Part shown: one piece after another, positions 42,498 through 53,306 of the stretch
Layout: the number at the start of each line of letters is the position of its first letter
How positions within the stretch are numbered: position 1 is the stretch's first letter
DNA from: Haemaphysalis longicornis
Taxonomy: Eukaryota > Arthropoda > Arachnida > Ixodida > Ixodidae
NCBI GenBank assembly: GCA_013339765.2
Contig: JABSTR010001160.1
Location: 1 to 64,000, forward strand
DNA: 64,000 nt
Direction of reading: 5' to 3'
Position numbers and translations under genes: made by a program
Notes under the pieces: model-generated
The model's database searches: none
Seen by the model: the letters and a program-made list of their open reading frames with translations, nothing else
Told to the model about the DNA's origin: nothing

Positions 42498-43831
42498 GTG
42501 CTACACGAGCGTTTCGAAGGCCTTTGAGTGGAATGTCATTTGACTCAAATGCCACCTTCGAGCTGCTACACGACGTTTTTTTTTTTTTTTTTTTCAAAAG
42601 CATTTGGTTGAAATGCCACTTGAGTCAAAGGAGCACCACCAACGACCTTTGAGGTTCTCAAAGGCGTTTGAAACGCGAACACTCGTACTCTAGGCGCAGT
42701 TTCTGCATACCGCCATTACAAAAACAATTATTTACGAGTAAAACTTTGTGTTTGAAGTGCTTCATAATTTTTGACTTGTTTATGTTCTCTATCACTCGCT
42801 CAACGATTACAACGTAACTTGGTATACTTTCAACTCCGGCGAGGCGAAAAAAGGACAAAAAAAAAACTGGATGTTTTGTGCATGTTTTATGAATGCTTGT
42901 AGATTGTTATCAATTTGATCACTGACAATTCTTTTTTTCTTTTAACTCTAAAATTAAATTTTTGTCAAGAACAATACGGGGCAGTAGTGACGACGTCAAA
43001 ACATGGCGGGCGAACGCGGATATTTTCAACTGCCTTTGAGAATTGTTGCGTACCGTACTTACCCGATTCTAACGCACACCTTTTTTCCGCAAAAATAGGC
43101 CGAAAAATCGCATGCGCGTTAGAATCGGATACAAAACCGAAACTGCCGAAACAGCGGAAATTTCGTTCCACCCATCGCCCTCTCCATCTCAAGATGGCGC
43201 CAAAGCTTTTAGCAACAATTTTTCGGATCTAGGTGCCTAGGCTTTTCTATCGGCGGTAACACAAATCGTCAAATTATTCCACTTGCGCGCTTGATAACAG
43301 CAATGGAAGCAGCGGCAACGAAGGTGCGCCGCTTCCGCGGCTTACGAGCGGCTCCCACGCATTCACAACGAGCGGTTGGCTGAAGCGTACGCCTCTGTAG
43401 AAGCTCGCGGGATGGGCGTGCGAGGCGTGGGCCACGATCCCATCGAACACGGTTGAACGTTTGTTCAGAAGTGTGGCATCGCGAACGCGCTTAACGACAC
43501 CGATGACGATATGTTGCGGTCAGCGGAAGGCGACAAGGAGCTCTCGGAGAGCGACGAGGAGTGAGATGAGTGAGATTACTTCGGGAAATAAATCGCCCGT
43601 TTCTCTCGCATTCGTTTTTCTTGCTCACAAAGTTCCTTGCGCGTTACAATCGGAGGTGCAAGTTTTTTCGGTTTTTTGCCTGGAAAATAGGGTGCGCGTT
43701 AGAATCGGGGGCGCGTTAGAATCGGGTAATTACGGTAGATATCGGCTGAACTCGATCCTTCCAGTTCGAATGGCATTTGAAATTTCAGAGGCCATTCGAC
43801 TGAAACCTCCTTCCAAACGATCGTGTAGCAC
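42498..43831. mobile_element. MITE with GTGCTACACGA ends
   Basis: Left GTGCTACACGAGCGTTTCGA (42498 onward) and right end with reverse complement GTGCTACACGATCGTTTGGA (to 43831): 21 of the first 23 bases agree. Subterminal GGCATTTGA and CATTCGACTGAAA motifs are related on both sides. A pogo-like element (43051-43737) is inserted within it, so the original MITE was about 650 bp. Confidence 0.65.
43051..43737 (+). mobile_element. pogo-like element remnant nested in the MITE
   Basis: Ends TACCGTACTTACCCGATTCT and, inverted, TACCGTAATTACCCGATTCT (24 of 25 bases shared with the following AACGC); the outer TA is the probable target duplication. At 43461-43564 a frame reads FVQKCGIANALNDTDDDM then KELSESDEE and a stop, which is the acidic C-terminal end of Tigger/pogo-type transposases. 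The rest of the transposase is deleted. CGCGTTAGAATCGG repeats occur near the right end. Confidence 0.75.
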
Positions 43832-43960
43832 AGGTATTACCCACTCGGCTACGACCGCGACTTAGCACTTGAGAGTCAAACGGCTTACTTACTCGGCTGT
43901 GATTGTGGGAAGAGGAATCACGCTACCCGCTCGACATACCACACGTGATAGGTGTACACA

Positions 43961-44203
43961 CCCGCCGCGGTGGCTCAGTGGCTAAGGCGTTGCGCTGCTG
44001 AGCACGAGGTCGCGGGTTCGATTCCCGGCCGCGGCGGCCGCTTTTCTGATGGAGGCGAAAAGCAAAAATGCCCGTGTGTACGGGATTTCGGCGCACGATA
44101 AAGATCCCCAGGTGGTCAAAATTAATACGGAGGCCTCCACTACTGGCGCGCCTCATCGCCTGCGTTGCGTCGGCGCGTTAAACCCCACAATCAATCAAAC
44201 TAC
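43961..44203 (+). mobile_element. Ruka-like SINE, full-length copy
   Basis: Complete tRNA-like head (CCGCGGTGGCTCAGTGGCTA with box B GGTTCGATTCC), the shared body, and the CAATCAATCAAA end. This is the best-preserved copy in the window and the reference for the other three. Confidence 0.85.
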
Positions 44204-44870
44204 GCTTGGACACTCGCCCTCTGTCCGAACAAAAGATCTTGGGCACGTGGGCTGACAACAGGAAGCAAAGCCTAGCCGTTAAAGCCCTGCTTCCATTTCT
44301 TGGTGACTCCTCTTTGGATTCTCGCCTCTAGGTTGCGACAAAATTGAACAGACTGCGAAGTAATGTCTGAGCAGTTTCTTTTTTTTTTTCGTGGATGATA
44401 GTCATGTGCTTAAAAGTGAACTGTAGTCATCTGATTCAGCGCCCCGTTGTACGTGAGACGTTTATTGGTTTACTGCTTGTACATAGTTCATTTGTCGCTT
44501 TCATTGTCATTCCCCACACCCATATTCATTCCTTTCTCTTTCTGTCCCCAGTACCCTCCCCCCAGAGGGAAGTAGCAGGCCCAAGATAAATTTCTCAGGC
44601 CGACCTCTTCTCCTTTCTCAATAAACATTTACTCTCTCTCTGTGTGGTTGTAATCACGTGTGCACTTCCTTCTTGGTTATCGTGAGCGGCGCTAGTACCC
44701 ATTGTTATAAGTGCGCAGTATTTCCGACAATTTGTTTGTGCGCACCTTTTCGAGCGGTGCTGTAAGGTACAAGTGGGACGTCTTCGCTCCGTGCGCGATA
44801 AAAAAAGAGGAAGGCGTTACTGGTTCTGTCGCGGGAGTGATGGCTGCTTGAATAAACAGCTACTGAGGGA
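44204..44870. other. Possible LINE 3' UTR and unassigned DNA
   Basis: Sequence at 44440-44640, pyrimidine-rich with CCCCCCAGAGGGAAGTAGCA, CTCAATAAACATTTA and a (CT)n end, has the look of a LINE 3' end. No coding part is visible. Confidence 0.35.
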
Positions 44871-44969
44871 AAGACGAATGCTTATTCTAGAAACCAGGCG
44901 CTGTAAAACAAGCCGCGCGGAGGCGTTATCGTCGTGGTGGGTCGACGCTCGCGCGATTACCTTCAAATC

Positions 44970-45295
44970 GCACGCGACTGTACATGCTGTGCATCCTGGC
45001 GACGAGCCGCGTATGCGCAGTAGGAGCAAGTTACGAGAGTTTGTGGCCAACCTTTGTATGGAAACACCACCGTACTACGTCTTTCCATCGTCCGTTGAGC
45101 TCTCGGCACGAAATACAAAAATAAATATAGCTGCGTGCGCCGTTTTCGCTCAACGAAGTTAGATAACGCGACGGGTAGAAAAACCAAAACGCTCACACGC
45201 CGAACGATGATCTTCTATACCAAGGTTGGATACGAACTCGTAACTTTTTCCTGCTGCGCATACGCGGCCCGTCGCCACGATGCGTGGCATGCACC
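44970..45295. repeat. Imperfect inverted repeat of about 85-bp arms
   Basis: GCATCCTGGCGACGAGCCGC...GAGCAAGTTACGAG and CCAACCTTTGTATGGAA at about 44989-45065 are mirrored by ACCAAGGTTGGATACGAACT...CGTAACTTTTTCCTGCTGCG and CGGCCCGTCGCCACGATGCG at about 45218-45290. Foldback or a pair of opposed copies of one repeat. Confidence 0.6.
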
Positions 45296-46684
45296 CAAGG
45301 CCACGCACTCCGTTGTTCGTATTTCAATGTATCACCATAGTACCAACACTTGTTCTGATTTGCTTCACGAGACCAAAGCGGCCTTTTTTTTAAGAGCCAT
45401 GTACGCAAAATGCTAGCTTGGTTCACTAAAAAGATGGCTTCGTCCCGGTAGAAAGAACACAAATTTTATCGCAAGCTTCGGGAAAATTTAATAGAGATAT
45501 TAAAGAAAACATTCCAAGCAGTGCCGGCTCCAAAGCCGCTCTCTGGCGAAGTCTTGACGACGTCAGAGTCTTGTTTGTCGCCGATCGACGCCACCGCCAA
45601 GAAACACGACTATGTGATTTTAGGGGGCCTCTAGTTTCGCTCGTTCATATCACTTGAATGCTAATGCGCGGTTAACACACTGTTAACTATGTTTTTAGTG
45701 CTAGCCCGTAATACGTCACTCCTGTCCATATTCCACATTGTAGCGCGAAATTTGAGTTTTCCAAAACTTCTTGAGTATTTTAGCAGCGATGCCGTTTATC
45801 CGGGTGTTTGCTCCGGCGAACGTGCGCAGAAAAACGTCGCTGAGACATGACGTCATGGCGGGCGCCTGTGCCACCGTAGCTTTGCCTCGCCGCGCTCGGA
45901 CGGGACCGGCATACTGGTACAGGCACGGCTTTGGAAACGCGTCGCGGAGGTGCTTGATATACCGCTGATTGAGACGAGTGGTGCAGTTTGTATGCTGCAA
46001 CGAGAAGAATTAATGCCAAAATGAAAGAAGCCAAATGGCCGAGCCTTTGCCCGCCCAGAACACCGTCATGGTGGCGCCGTCGTTGCGGGAACACGTCCGC
46101 TATTTTAGAAAACGACATTTCCTTCGTCACTAATTACTCAAAAGTTGTGAAGTTCTTAGCTATGCTCGCTCGGCGTAGCTAAGCAGAAAAAGTATTGAAA
46201 CATTGACATTCTATCGAAAAAACGCATATGGGTTTTATATAGAACCCATTAAAATCATACGGGCCCGTAAGAGTTCAATTCATACAGGGGCCCATATGAA
46301 TTCTTATGGGCCAATATGATACGGACCCATAACAGGTCTGTCTACAAGACCGCGTGTAATACAGCGAAGCCGCGTTATTACAAAGTCGTGGGGACAGGAA
46401 ACCGACTTCGTTATAACCGCTGCTTTGCTAAAAGCGGGGATGACTCGCTCTTAACCTTAACCTAGGTTAACGTTAAACGAAGTGAAGAAATAAAATAAAG
46501 ACATCACGTTGAAATGATGGTTAGCTGATATATTATTCCAGGAGGTTTTAGAGGATACAAGGCTGGCTTAAACCTACAGGCACCATGTGTCAGCGGCTAA
46601 TACTCAAGAGTGTAAATGTTGGTGTCCTACAAGTTACCCTTCCACAGATAAGGCATACCTCGTTCCCATCAAGGCATGCATACG
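45296..46684. other. Unassigned DNA with a palindrome-rich block
   Basis: 46225-46330 is made of related palindromic words (CATATGGG, CCCATATGAATTCTTATGGG, GGGCCCGTA). 45740-46160 is moderately CG-rich with no gene recognised. Confidence 0.4.
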
Positions 46685-46689
46685 CTTGC
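46685..46689. repeat. Target-site duplication of the BEL/Pao element, left
   Basis: CTTGC, repeated directly at 53087-53091 immediately after the right LTR. Five bases fits the range typical of BEL/Pao integrases. Confidence 0.9.
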
Positions 46690-47193
46690 TGTTAAGAATT
46701 CCTCCGTTCTCGTAAGGCGTGTCTAAAGTTTACACGTCGCTGACGGGGAAGAGCTCGGGAGGACTTTGGAGGCCCCGGATCAAGTAACCGAAGACGAGGA
46801 TCGGAACGAAAAGCGGCCGCTGTTTACACCATGCGGCGCATCCGACACCATGCCACAGACCACGGACGGTGCGGCGCCAGCGAGCGACGTGTGTTTATAT
46901 GTGTGCGCGCTTGCAGACGAACCGACGCCAACCATCGCCATTTGAGGCACCGAGACTCTCCTCTTTGTTCGTGCCCTTACCCTCTTTCTGTAGTGTATAC
47001 CTGTGCGTATAATAAAACAGATCTTCAAGTGAACCCACACTGTTCGCATCGTTCCTTGGAGATCTCCTGCGCGCGCGGCACCAGCCGCCCCGTTAAGTTA
47101 CGCGCAGTCGAGCGGGAACTCGCTAATATCTAAAGGCAAGTTCACGCCTGCGGTTTTCCGTACTGTTTTCGACAAAGAAAACACTACTCAACA
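46690..47193 (+). mobile_element. BEL/Pao 5' LTR (504 bp)
   Basis: Starts TGTTAAGAATTCC and ends ACTCAACA. By eye it differs from the 3' LTR only at position 24 (T at 46713, G at 52606). TATAATAAAACAG at 47007-47019 contains a TATA-like/AATAAA signal that may serve transcription start or polyadenylation. Open frames inside the LTR on either strand are chance. Confidence 0.95.
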
Positions 47194-47196
47194 TTT

Positions 47197-47214
47197 TGGT
47201 GCCGAAACCCGGGA
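47197..47214 (+). promoter_or_regulatory. Primer-binding site, tRNA-Phe type
   Basis: TGGTGCCGAAACCCGGGA, three bases after the LTR, is complementary to the 3' end of eukaryotic tRNA-Phe (TCCCGGGTTTCGGCACCA, as I recall it). It primes minus-strand DNA synthesis. Confidence 0.85.
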
Positions 47215-47243
47215 GAAGTCGACCAAGCGACACCGAGAGCATC

Positions 47244-48806
47244 ATGGATCGACTCCAGAGAAAGCAAGCAGCAATTCGCAACAGCATCGACAAGACCATT
47301 GCAACCGCCAACGAGCTACTGCAAGCGTCACCAGCAGCGATCGGTGAGCTGGAAGAATTGTTTGACTTGCTTATCCAACAATCTGAAGAGCTTAGAGTAG
47401 CTAACGAGAACGTCGAAAAGAAGATAGACATCGACCAGCTTGATGAAGAATTGGCCAGCTGTAGTGCGTACAGCACAAAAATAAGCTCGATGAAAACAAT
47501 CCTCAAAAGAGCTATCAAAATGGGAACAGCTAGCGACATTGCCCCGGCGGTTTCATCGCAAGTTAACACCAGTTCAACGAGCAACACACAGTCCTCGGCT
47601 CCCGCGTCAAGTACGACGTCGTTTCAATCACAGGAGGCAACCACCAGACTTCCGAAGCTCGAAATTGCAAAATTCAACGGAGACGTGCGCTCATGGCCGA
47701 AATTCTGGAACGAATTCGAGTCGACAATCCACAAGAATTCAGCGCTTCCAGCCATTGACAAATTTAAGTATCTCTCAAGCTATCTGACAGGACGAGCTGC
47801 CGCTGCAATCGAAGGCCTTACGTTGACAGACAGAAACTACGAGATCGCGGTCAAAACCCTTTTGGAGAGGTTCGGCAAAGATGAAGTGATCATCGAGGAT
47901 CATATGTCGCGGTTGCTGTCGATTCGACCCGTGCTGAACGTCGAGGAAACAGGGAGGCTGAGGATGCTGTACGATGAAATTCAGGCTGGTGTCCGAAGTT
48001 TGGAGGCGTTGGGCGTGCCGCCGAGCGGCTACGGAGTGCTGCTGCTCACGGTCCTCCGAAAGAGCATTCCAAAGGAGCTTCGCTTGGAGTACTGTCGCAG
48101 GAAGACAGCTCGCAGTGATGGAACCGAGGATGAGCTACTGAGTTTTCTAGACTTCCTGCGAAATGAAATCGAGAGCAGAGAGAGAGCAGAGTACGGTACT
48201 TGTCGGTTTCAAGAGTCTCATTCGCCACGAAACAAACAGAACCGCATGGGAAACGACCAAAAGCAGGCATCGTCGTCAGTCCTGTCAGCGTTCGCGGATA
48301 AGAAGGAAAATGCATGCGCCTTTTGCAAAGCACGTGATCACCTGACAGCCGACTGCCAGGCGGGTGTTTCTCTCGAACAAAAGAGCAACATACTGAAACA
48401 AGAGAGACGTTGCTTCAAATGCACCAAACGAAACCATCGAGCAGCTGAATGTCGTACGGCAAAATGGCTCACTTGCGCGAAGTGCTCAGCTCGACACGCC
48501 ACTGCTCTTTGCGGCCTCAACAACAGACCCGCCCAGGAACCATCGAGCCAGGTTGCGGCCCCGCCAGCGCCTACCGCAGAGTCGTCACTTCAGGTAGGCA
48601 GCGACGGTTGGCGCTGTCCGCATTATGCTGCAAACTGCTCAAGTTTGGGCAGAGGGACCTCACGAGCGATCCAAAGTGAGACTCCTTCTCGACGGCGGAA
48701 GTCAGCGCACATTTGTGAAACAAGAACTATCGCGACGGCTAAAACTCCGCGTCCTGGGAGAGGAAAAACTGACAATTATGACCTTTGGCAACGAGAGGCC
48801 CACTGA
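47244..48806 (+). CDS. gag: BEL/Pao Gag polyprotein
   Basis: ATG at 47244 opens 520 codons; an upstream TTG at 47196 falls at the LTR/primer-site junction and is not the start. N-terminal part is helical and charged (MDRLQRKQAAIRNSIDKT). Residues about 135-290 carry the BEL/Pao-type Gag core (KFNGDVRSWPKFWNEFES, FKYLSSYLTGRAAAAI). Nucleocapsid follows with CCHC knuckles at residues 358 (CAFCKARDHLTADC) and 390 (CFKCTKRNHRAAEC), and a variant CxxCx3HxxxxC at 411. Gag forms the particle and packages RNA. The frame runs on into sequence that should already be pol; the real join is probably a frame change between 48598 and about 48660. Confidence 0.9.
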   Translation: MDRLQRKQAAIRNSIDKTIATANELLQASPAAIGELEELFDLLIQQSEELRVANENVEKKIDIDQLDEELASCSAYSTKISSMKTILKRAIKMGTASDIAPAVSSQVNTSSTSNTQSSAPASSTTSFQSQEATTRLPKLEIAKFNGDVRSWPKFWNEFESTIHKNSALPAIDKFKYLSSYLTGRAAAAIEGLTLTDRNYEIAVKTLLERFGKDEVIIEDHMSRLLSIRPVLNVEETGRLRMLYDEIQAGVRSLEALGVPPSGYGVLLLTVLRKSIPKELRLEYCRRKTARSDGTEDELLSFLDFLRNEIESRERAEYGTCRFQESHSPRNKQNRMGNDQKQASSSVLSAFADKKENACAFCKARDHLTADCQAGVSLEQKSNILKQERRCFKCTKRNHRAAECRTAKWLTCAKCSARHATALCGLNNRPAQEPSSQVAAPPAPTAESSLQVGSDGWRCPHYAANCSSLGRGTSRAIQSETPSRRRKSAHICETRTIATAKTPRPGRGKTDNYDLWQREAH

Positions 48807-51800
48807 GCAAAGAAAATGCCGCCGCGTCGAGCTGTGGCTGCGCAACCAACACAGCGGAAACGAAGTCCGAGTGGAAGCGTTGGAGGTCCCTCATATTTGC
48901 TGCGACGTGATACCAGCTCCTGAGATGACCACCGTGGCATACCTTAATGAACAAGGAATGGAGGTCGCCGACTGCTCGGTCGATGGGTCCCGTCTCGACG
49001 AAGTAGGACTCCTCCTAGGAGCCGATTATTACTGGGAGGTGGCCACCGGTAACATCAAGCGCCTACAAAGCGGGCTCGTCGCCGTGGAGACGGTTTTCGG
49101 ATGGACGTTGCAGGGAAGTGCGTCAACTTCGTCATCCGCTGTCGCCTATCACGCCAGCACCGGGGTCTTGCGCGTAACGGTAAGCGCCGACCTGGATGAC
49201 GACAATCTTTCCAAGCAGCTAAAATCATTCTGGGAGCTGGAGCACATAGGCATTACGGACAAGCCAGATAACACCCACACCGAGAAGCAAGTGCTACAGG
49301 ACTTCAAAGAAAACGTCGCTTACAAGGACGGTCGCTACTGCGTTGCCCTTCCCTGGCAAGAAAACATACACGAGCTTGCGGATAACAAGACGACGGCTCT
49401 TGCGAGGCTCTCCTCTCTGACTACAAAGCTTTTGCGCAGTGAAGGCACGGCTGAGGCCTACGACAGGGCGATGCGGGACTACCTCCTTACCGGACACGCT
49501 GAGGAAGTTCCCGAAGCGGGTGAGTCCCCGAGGGGGCCTGTTTATTACATGCCGCATCGCGGCGTAACGCGCCCGAGCAGTGAAACTACCAAATTAAGAG
49601 TAGTTTTTGATGCTTCGTCAAGCGCACCAGGTCAGCGGTCTTTGAATGAGGTACTATCTGCTGGGCCGAACCTAAATCCGAACCTGTCGGATATCCTCAT
49701 TAGGTTCAGGATGCACAATGTGGCCATCATGGCTGACATTGAGAAGGCCTTTCTCCAGGTTGGGCTTGCGGAAATGGATCGCGATGCACTACGCTTCCTT
49801 TGGTACGAAAGCGTTCCCAGACGGGGAGAAGTTCTTCCTCCGATCAAGGAGTATCGAATGACAAGAGTGCCCTTTGGAGTTACCTCTAGTCCATTTCTGC
49901 TCGCAGCTACCTTAAAGCACCATCTCGACTCTGTGCATAACTTGTTTCCTGCAACATCAGAGATGCTACGTGACCACTTGTACGTGGACGATCTTGTAAC
50001 GGGAGCTGACAACCTGGAGGAGGCGGAAAAGATTTGTCGAGAATCACAGGAAATCATGCAGCTAGCTGGCATGAACCTCCGTAAATGGAAATCGAACGAA
50101 TTCAAGCTCGAAGAGGCATTGTCGGAAACAGATCGAACCCAAAGCGGATTTTCCGACGTGACGATGACAAAAATTCTTGGAGTCGAGTGGAGGCCAGAAA
50201 GTGACGATTTTGTGTTTGAGATGAACACGCTGATTGACTTTTTGAGCAAGCGACAGGACACGAAGCGATTTCTTCTGCAGGCATCTGCACGCGTGTTTGA
50301 CCCCTTTGGCTTCCTCGCGCCAATTTCGACTACTGCGAAAGTAATGTTTCAGAGCCTGTGGGAACGAGGGACAGACTGGGACGAAAGTCTCCCGCCCGAT
50401 ATAGCTGAGACGTGGGACAAGTGGTGCCACCAGCTGCCTATGCTGAGGCAGATCGCAACACCTAGGCTGCTCGCTCGTGACCTCAGCCATGCGTGCACAG
50501 AAGTGGAGCTCCATGTGTTCTGTGATGCCAGCCCAAAGGCATACGGCGCTGTTGCTTATGTTAAAGCAAGGACAGAAAATGGATGCACCACGGTGACATT
50601 GTTGATGGCTAAAGCGAGAGTGGCTCCTCTCAAGCGACTGTCACTACCGCGACTGGAATTGATGGGAGCCGTTATCGGCGCACGGCTGGCAAAAAACCTG
50701 ACGAAACAGTTGGGAATTGAAGGCATGACAGTTCACTGCTGGACAGACTCAACGATAGCCTTAAGCTGGATCAAAAGTTCCGCCTCCAAATGGAAGCCTT
50801 TTGTTTCAAACCGAGTCCAAGAGATACAACAACTGACCAATCCCGCAGTGTGGAAGCACTGTCCCGGAAAGGAAAACCCCGCAGACATATTAACCAGGGG
50901 TATCTTACCATCAGTTTTGGTGAATGCTAAGCAATGGTGGGAAGGGCCAGAGTGGCTCAACAAAAGCAAAACGTACCCCGCCTTCGAACCCTGCCTTGCT
51001 GATCCCCAACTCTGGCAAGAAGAAATCAGAACGCCGGTGCTAAACACCATAACAGACGGCGAACCAGCTGTTCTGATAAACCTAAGCGAAAAGAGTTCCC
51101 TCACTAGAGTGCTTCGGACAACAGCGTGGATCAAGCGCTTCCTCTACAACTGCCGAACCTCTTCGGAGAAAAGGATGGGGAGCCTGTCAGCCGAAGAGAT
51201 GACCGAGGCGGAGAGGTACTGGCTGAGGATTTCACAGATGGAAACATTCGGAAATGAAGTACGGACCCTCAGTGCATCCAAGCCGCTCGACCGAAAATCC
51301 CCGATAAAAGATTTGAACCCGTTCCTAGACAACGAGGGACTGCTACGGGTTGGAGGTCGGCTGCAAAACAGTACAGAGCAAGAGAGAACAATACATCCGA
51401 TCATTCTGTCTGCGAGGCACCCTTACGCTGGCCTTCTGATTCGCGGGGAACACAAGCGGCTTCTACACGCAGGAGTACGAGATACGTTATCCCACCTCCG
51501 TGAGAACTACTGGATCATTCGTGCAAGACAAGCCGTGAAATCAGCCATAAGACGCTGCGTGCCGTGTCAAAGACAGAGTTGTCGACCTGCCGCGGAAGCT
51601 CAGGCCCCGCTACCAGCTGACAGGGTGACTCAGGCGGACCCCTTTGAGGTTACGGGTGTAGACTTCGCGGGCCCCATATTTTACACGGACCAAGGAAGCA
51701 TGCGGAAGTCTTATATAGCGCTCTTTACTTGCGCTACAACCAGGGCGGTACACCTAGAGCTGGTAAGAGACCTCACTACTGAGACATTTCTTATGGCGTT

Positions 51801-52218
51801 GAGGAGATTTATTGCGAGAAGAGGAATACCGAAAACTGTGTACTCGGACAACGCTCTCACATTCAAGCGAGCCTCAGCGGACATGAACAAAATCTTCCAC
51901 GCCATCAAGGGAAGCGACACTCAGGCATACCTAAGTGACCATCGAATAACTTGGAAATTCATAGTGGAAAGAGCAGCATGGTGGGGTGGTTTCTGGGAGA
52001 GAATGGTACGTACAGTCAAGAACGTTCTCCGAAAGGTTCTTGGAAGAAGTGCACTCGACTACGACAGCATAGTAACCATTCTCACTCAGGCGGAAGCGGT
52101 TGTCAATTCTCGTCCGCTCACCTACGTGCACTCTCAGGCGGAAGAACTCACGCCTTTGACCCCGTCGCACTTACTCATCGGACGTAGGCTTACAAGTTTG
52201 CCCTTCCCCCGGCGGTAA
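48625..52218 (+). pseudogene. pol: BEL/Pao Pol: protease, RT, RNase H, integrase; frame broken near the end
   Basis: A 1197-codon frame, one register ahead of gag. Protease: VRLLLDGGSQRTFV (Asp at residue 23). Reverse transcriptase: IMADIEKAFLQVGL, YRMTRVPFGVTSSPF and the YVDD box at residues 453-456. RNase H: FCDASPKAYGAVAY (Asp 634) and CWTDSTIALSW. Integrase: zinc-binding His/Cys region ending CVPCQ (near 978), then catalytic D1013 (GVDFAGP), D1075 (VYSDNALTF) and E1115 (VERAAWWGGF). The order matches BEL/Pao. The frame opens after a stop at 48595-48597 and ends at TAA 52216-52218, just after the C-run at 52206-52210; coding resumes one register on up to 52549. All catalytic residues look intact, so damage is limited to these two frame changes. 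Confidence 0.88.
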
Positions 52219-52549
52219 TATCGTAACGACATCTACGAAAAGTACAGTCACAAGGCAATCGCAGCGACGCAGCGCCCTTATGGATTTGTTCTGGAGACGA
52301 TGGAGACGCGAATATCTGCTGGAGCTACGTTCGGCGCACTTCGCAGCGGGGCTCCCGCAGAAGAGCGTCAAGGAGGGAGACATTGTCTTGCTCGGCGAAG
52401 ATAAAACACCTCGCCAGCTGTGGAAACTTTGCAGGGTGGTCGAGACGTTTCCCGGACGAGACGGAAAGGCTCGGGCCTGCAGAATAGTTCTTCCTAACAA
52501 GAAAGAATTACGGCGGCCAGTTCAAGCGCTTTACCCTCTGGAGCTGTAA
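52219..52549 (+). pseudogene. pol: BEL/Pao Pol C-terminal end, out of frame with the rest
   Basis: The register one base later than pol remains open from about 52202 to the stop at 52547-52549 and encodes the usual post-integrase end: RRWRREYLLELRSAHF, a beta-rich segment (VKEGDIVLLGED, RQLWKLCRVVETFPGRDG) and RRPVQALYPLEL. This is typical of the C-terminal extension of BEL/Pao integrases. It is separated from pol by one extra base in the run CCCTTCCCCC (52201-52210). Confidence 0.85.
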
Positions 52550-52569
52550 TAAGAATGAGCAGAGGCTCA

Positions 52570-52582
52570 TTGGGGGGGAGGA
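52570..52582 (+). promoter_or_regulatory. Polypurine tract
   Basis: TTGGGGGGGAGGA directly before the 3' LTR; the RNase-H-resistant primer for plus-strand synthesis. Confidence 0.85.
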
Positions 52583-53086
52583 TGTTAAGAATTCCTCCGT
52601 TCTCGGAAGGCGTGTCTAAAGTTTACACGTCGCTGACGGGGAAGAGCTCGGGAGGACTTTGGAGGCCCCGGATCAAGTAACCGAAGACGAGGATCGGAAC
52701 GAAAAGCGGCCGCTGTTTACACCATGCGGCGCATCCGACACCATGCCACAGACCACGGACGGTGCGGCGCCAGCGAGCGACGTGTGTTTATATGTGTGCG
52801 CGCTTGCAGACGAACCGACGCCAACCATCGCCATTTGAGGCACCGAGACTCTCCTCTTTGTTCGTGCCCTTACCCTCTTTCTGTAGTGTATACCTGTGCG
52901 TATAATAAAACAGATCTTCAAGTGAACCCACACTGTTCGCATCGTTCCTTGGAGATCTCCTGCGCGCGCGGCACCAGCCGCCCCGTTAAGTTACGCGCAG
53001 TCGAGCGGGAACTCGCTAATATCTAAAGGCAAGTTCACGCCTGCGGTTTTCCGTACTGTTTTCGACAAAGAAAACACTACTCAACA
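52583..53086 (+). mobile_element. BEL/Pao 3' LTR (504 bp)
   Basis: Same length as the 5' LTR, one visible difference (G at 52606). Followed by the CTTGC duplication at 53087-53091. Near-identity of LTRs, which are identical at insertion, indicates a recent event. Confidence 0.95.
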
Positions 53087-53254
53087 CTTGCCGTACGCGA
53101 AACATGTTTGCGAAACAATCCCCCTACACTTCTGCTCCGTTTCCATGATTTCCCTTAAATTGCAAGGTGTAAGAACGGCTTTAGGGGGCTTAAAAGCATA
53201 GAGTTTCTTAGTAAGTATACTAGAGAAGAAACTGCGCCTGGTAATCCATGTCAT

Positions 53255-53306
<52 letters not shown>
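53255..53306. repeat. Run of 52 G
   Basis: Uninterrupted G homopolymer. Such tracts can fold into G-quadruplexes and are prone to sequencing error, so the length is uncertain. Poly-Gly and poly-Pro frames across it are artefacts. Confidence 0.95.

Noticed and set aside
46780..47133. Open frames of 89 and 100 codons, also found at 52673-53026
   Set aside because: They lie within the two LTRs and recur only because the LTRs are identical.
47196..47243. TTG start that would extend gag upstream
   Set aside because: It would begin at the edge of the LTR and translate the primer-binding site; the ATG at 47244 is the natural start.
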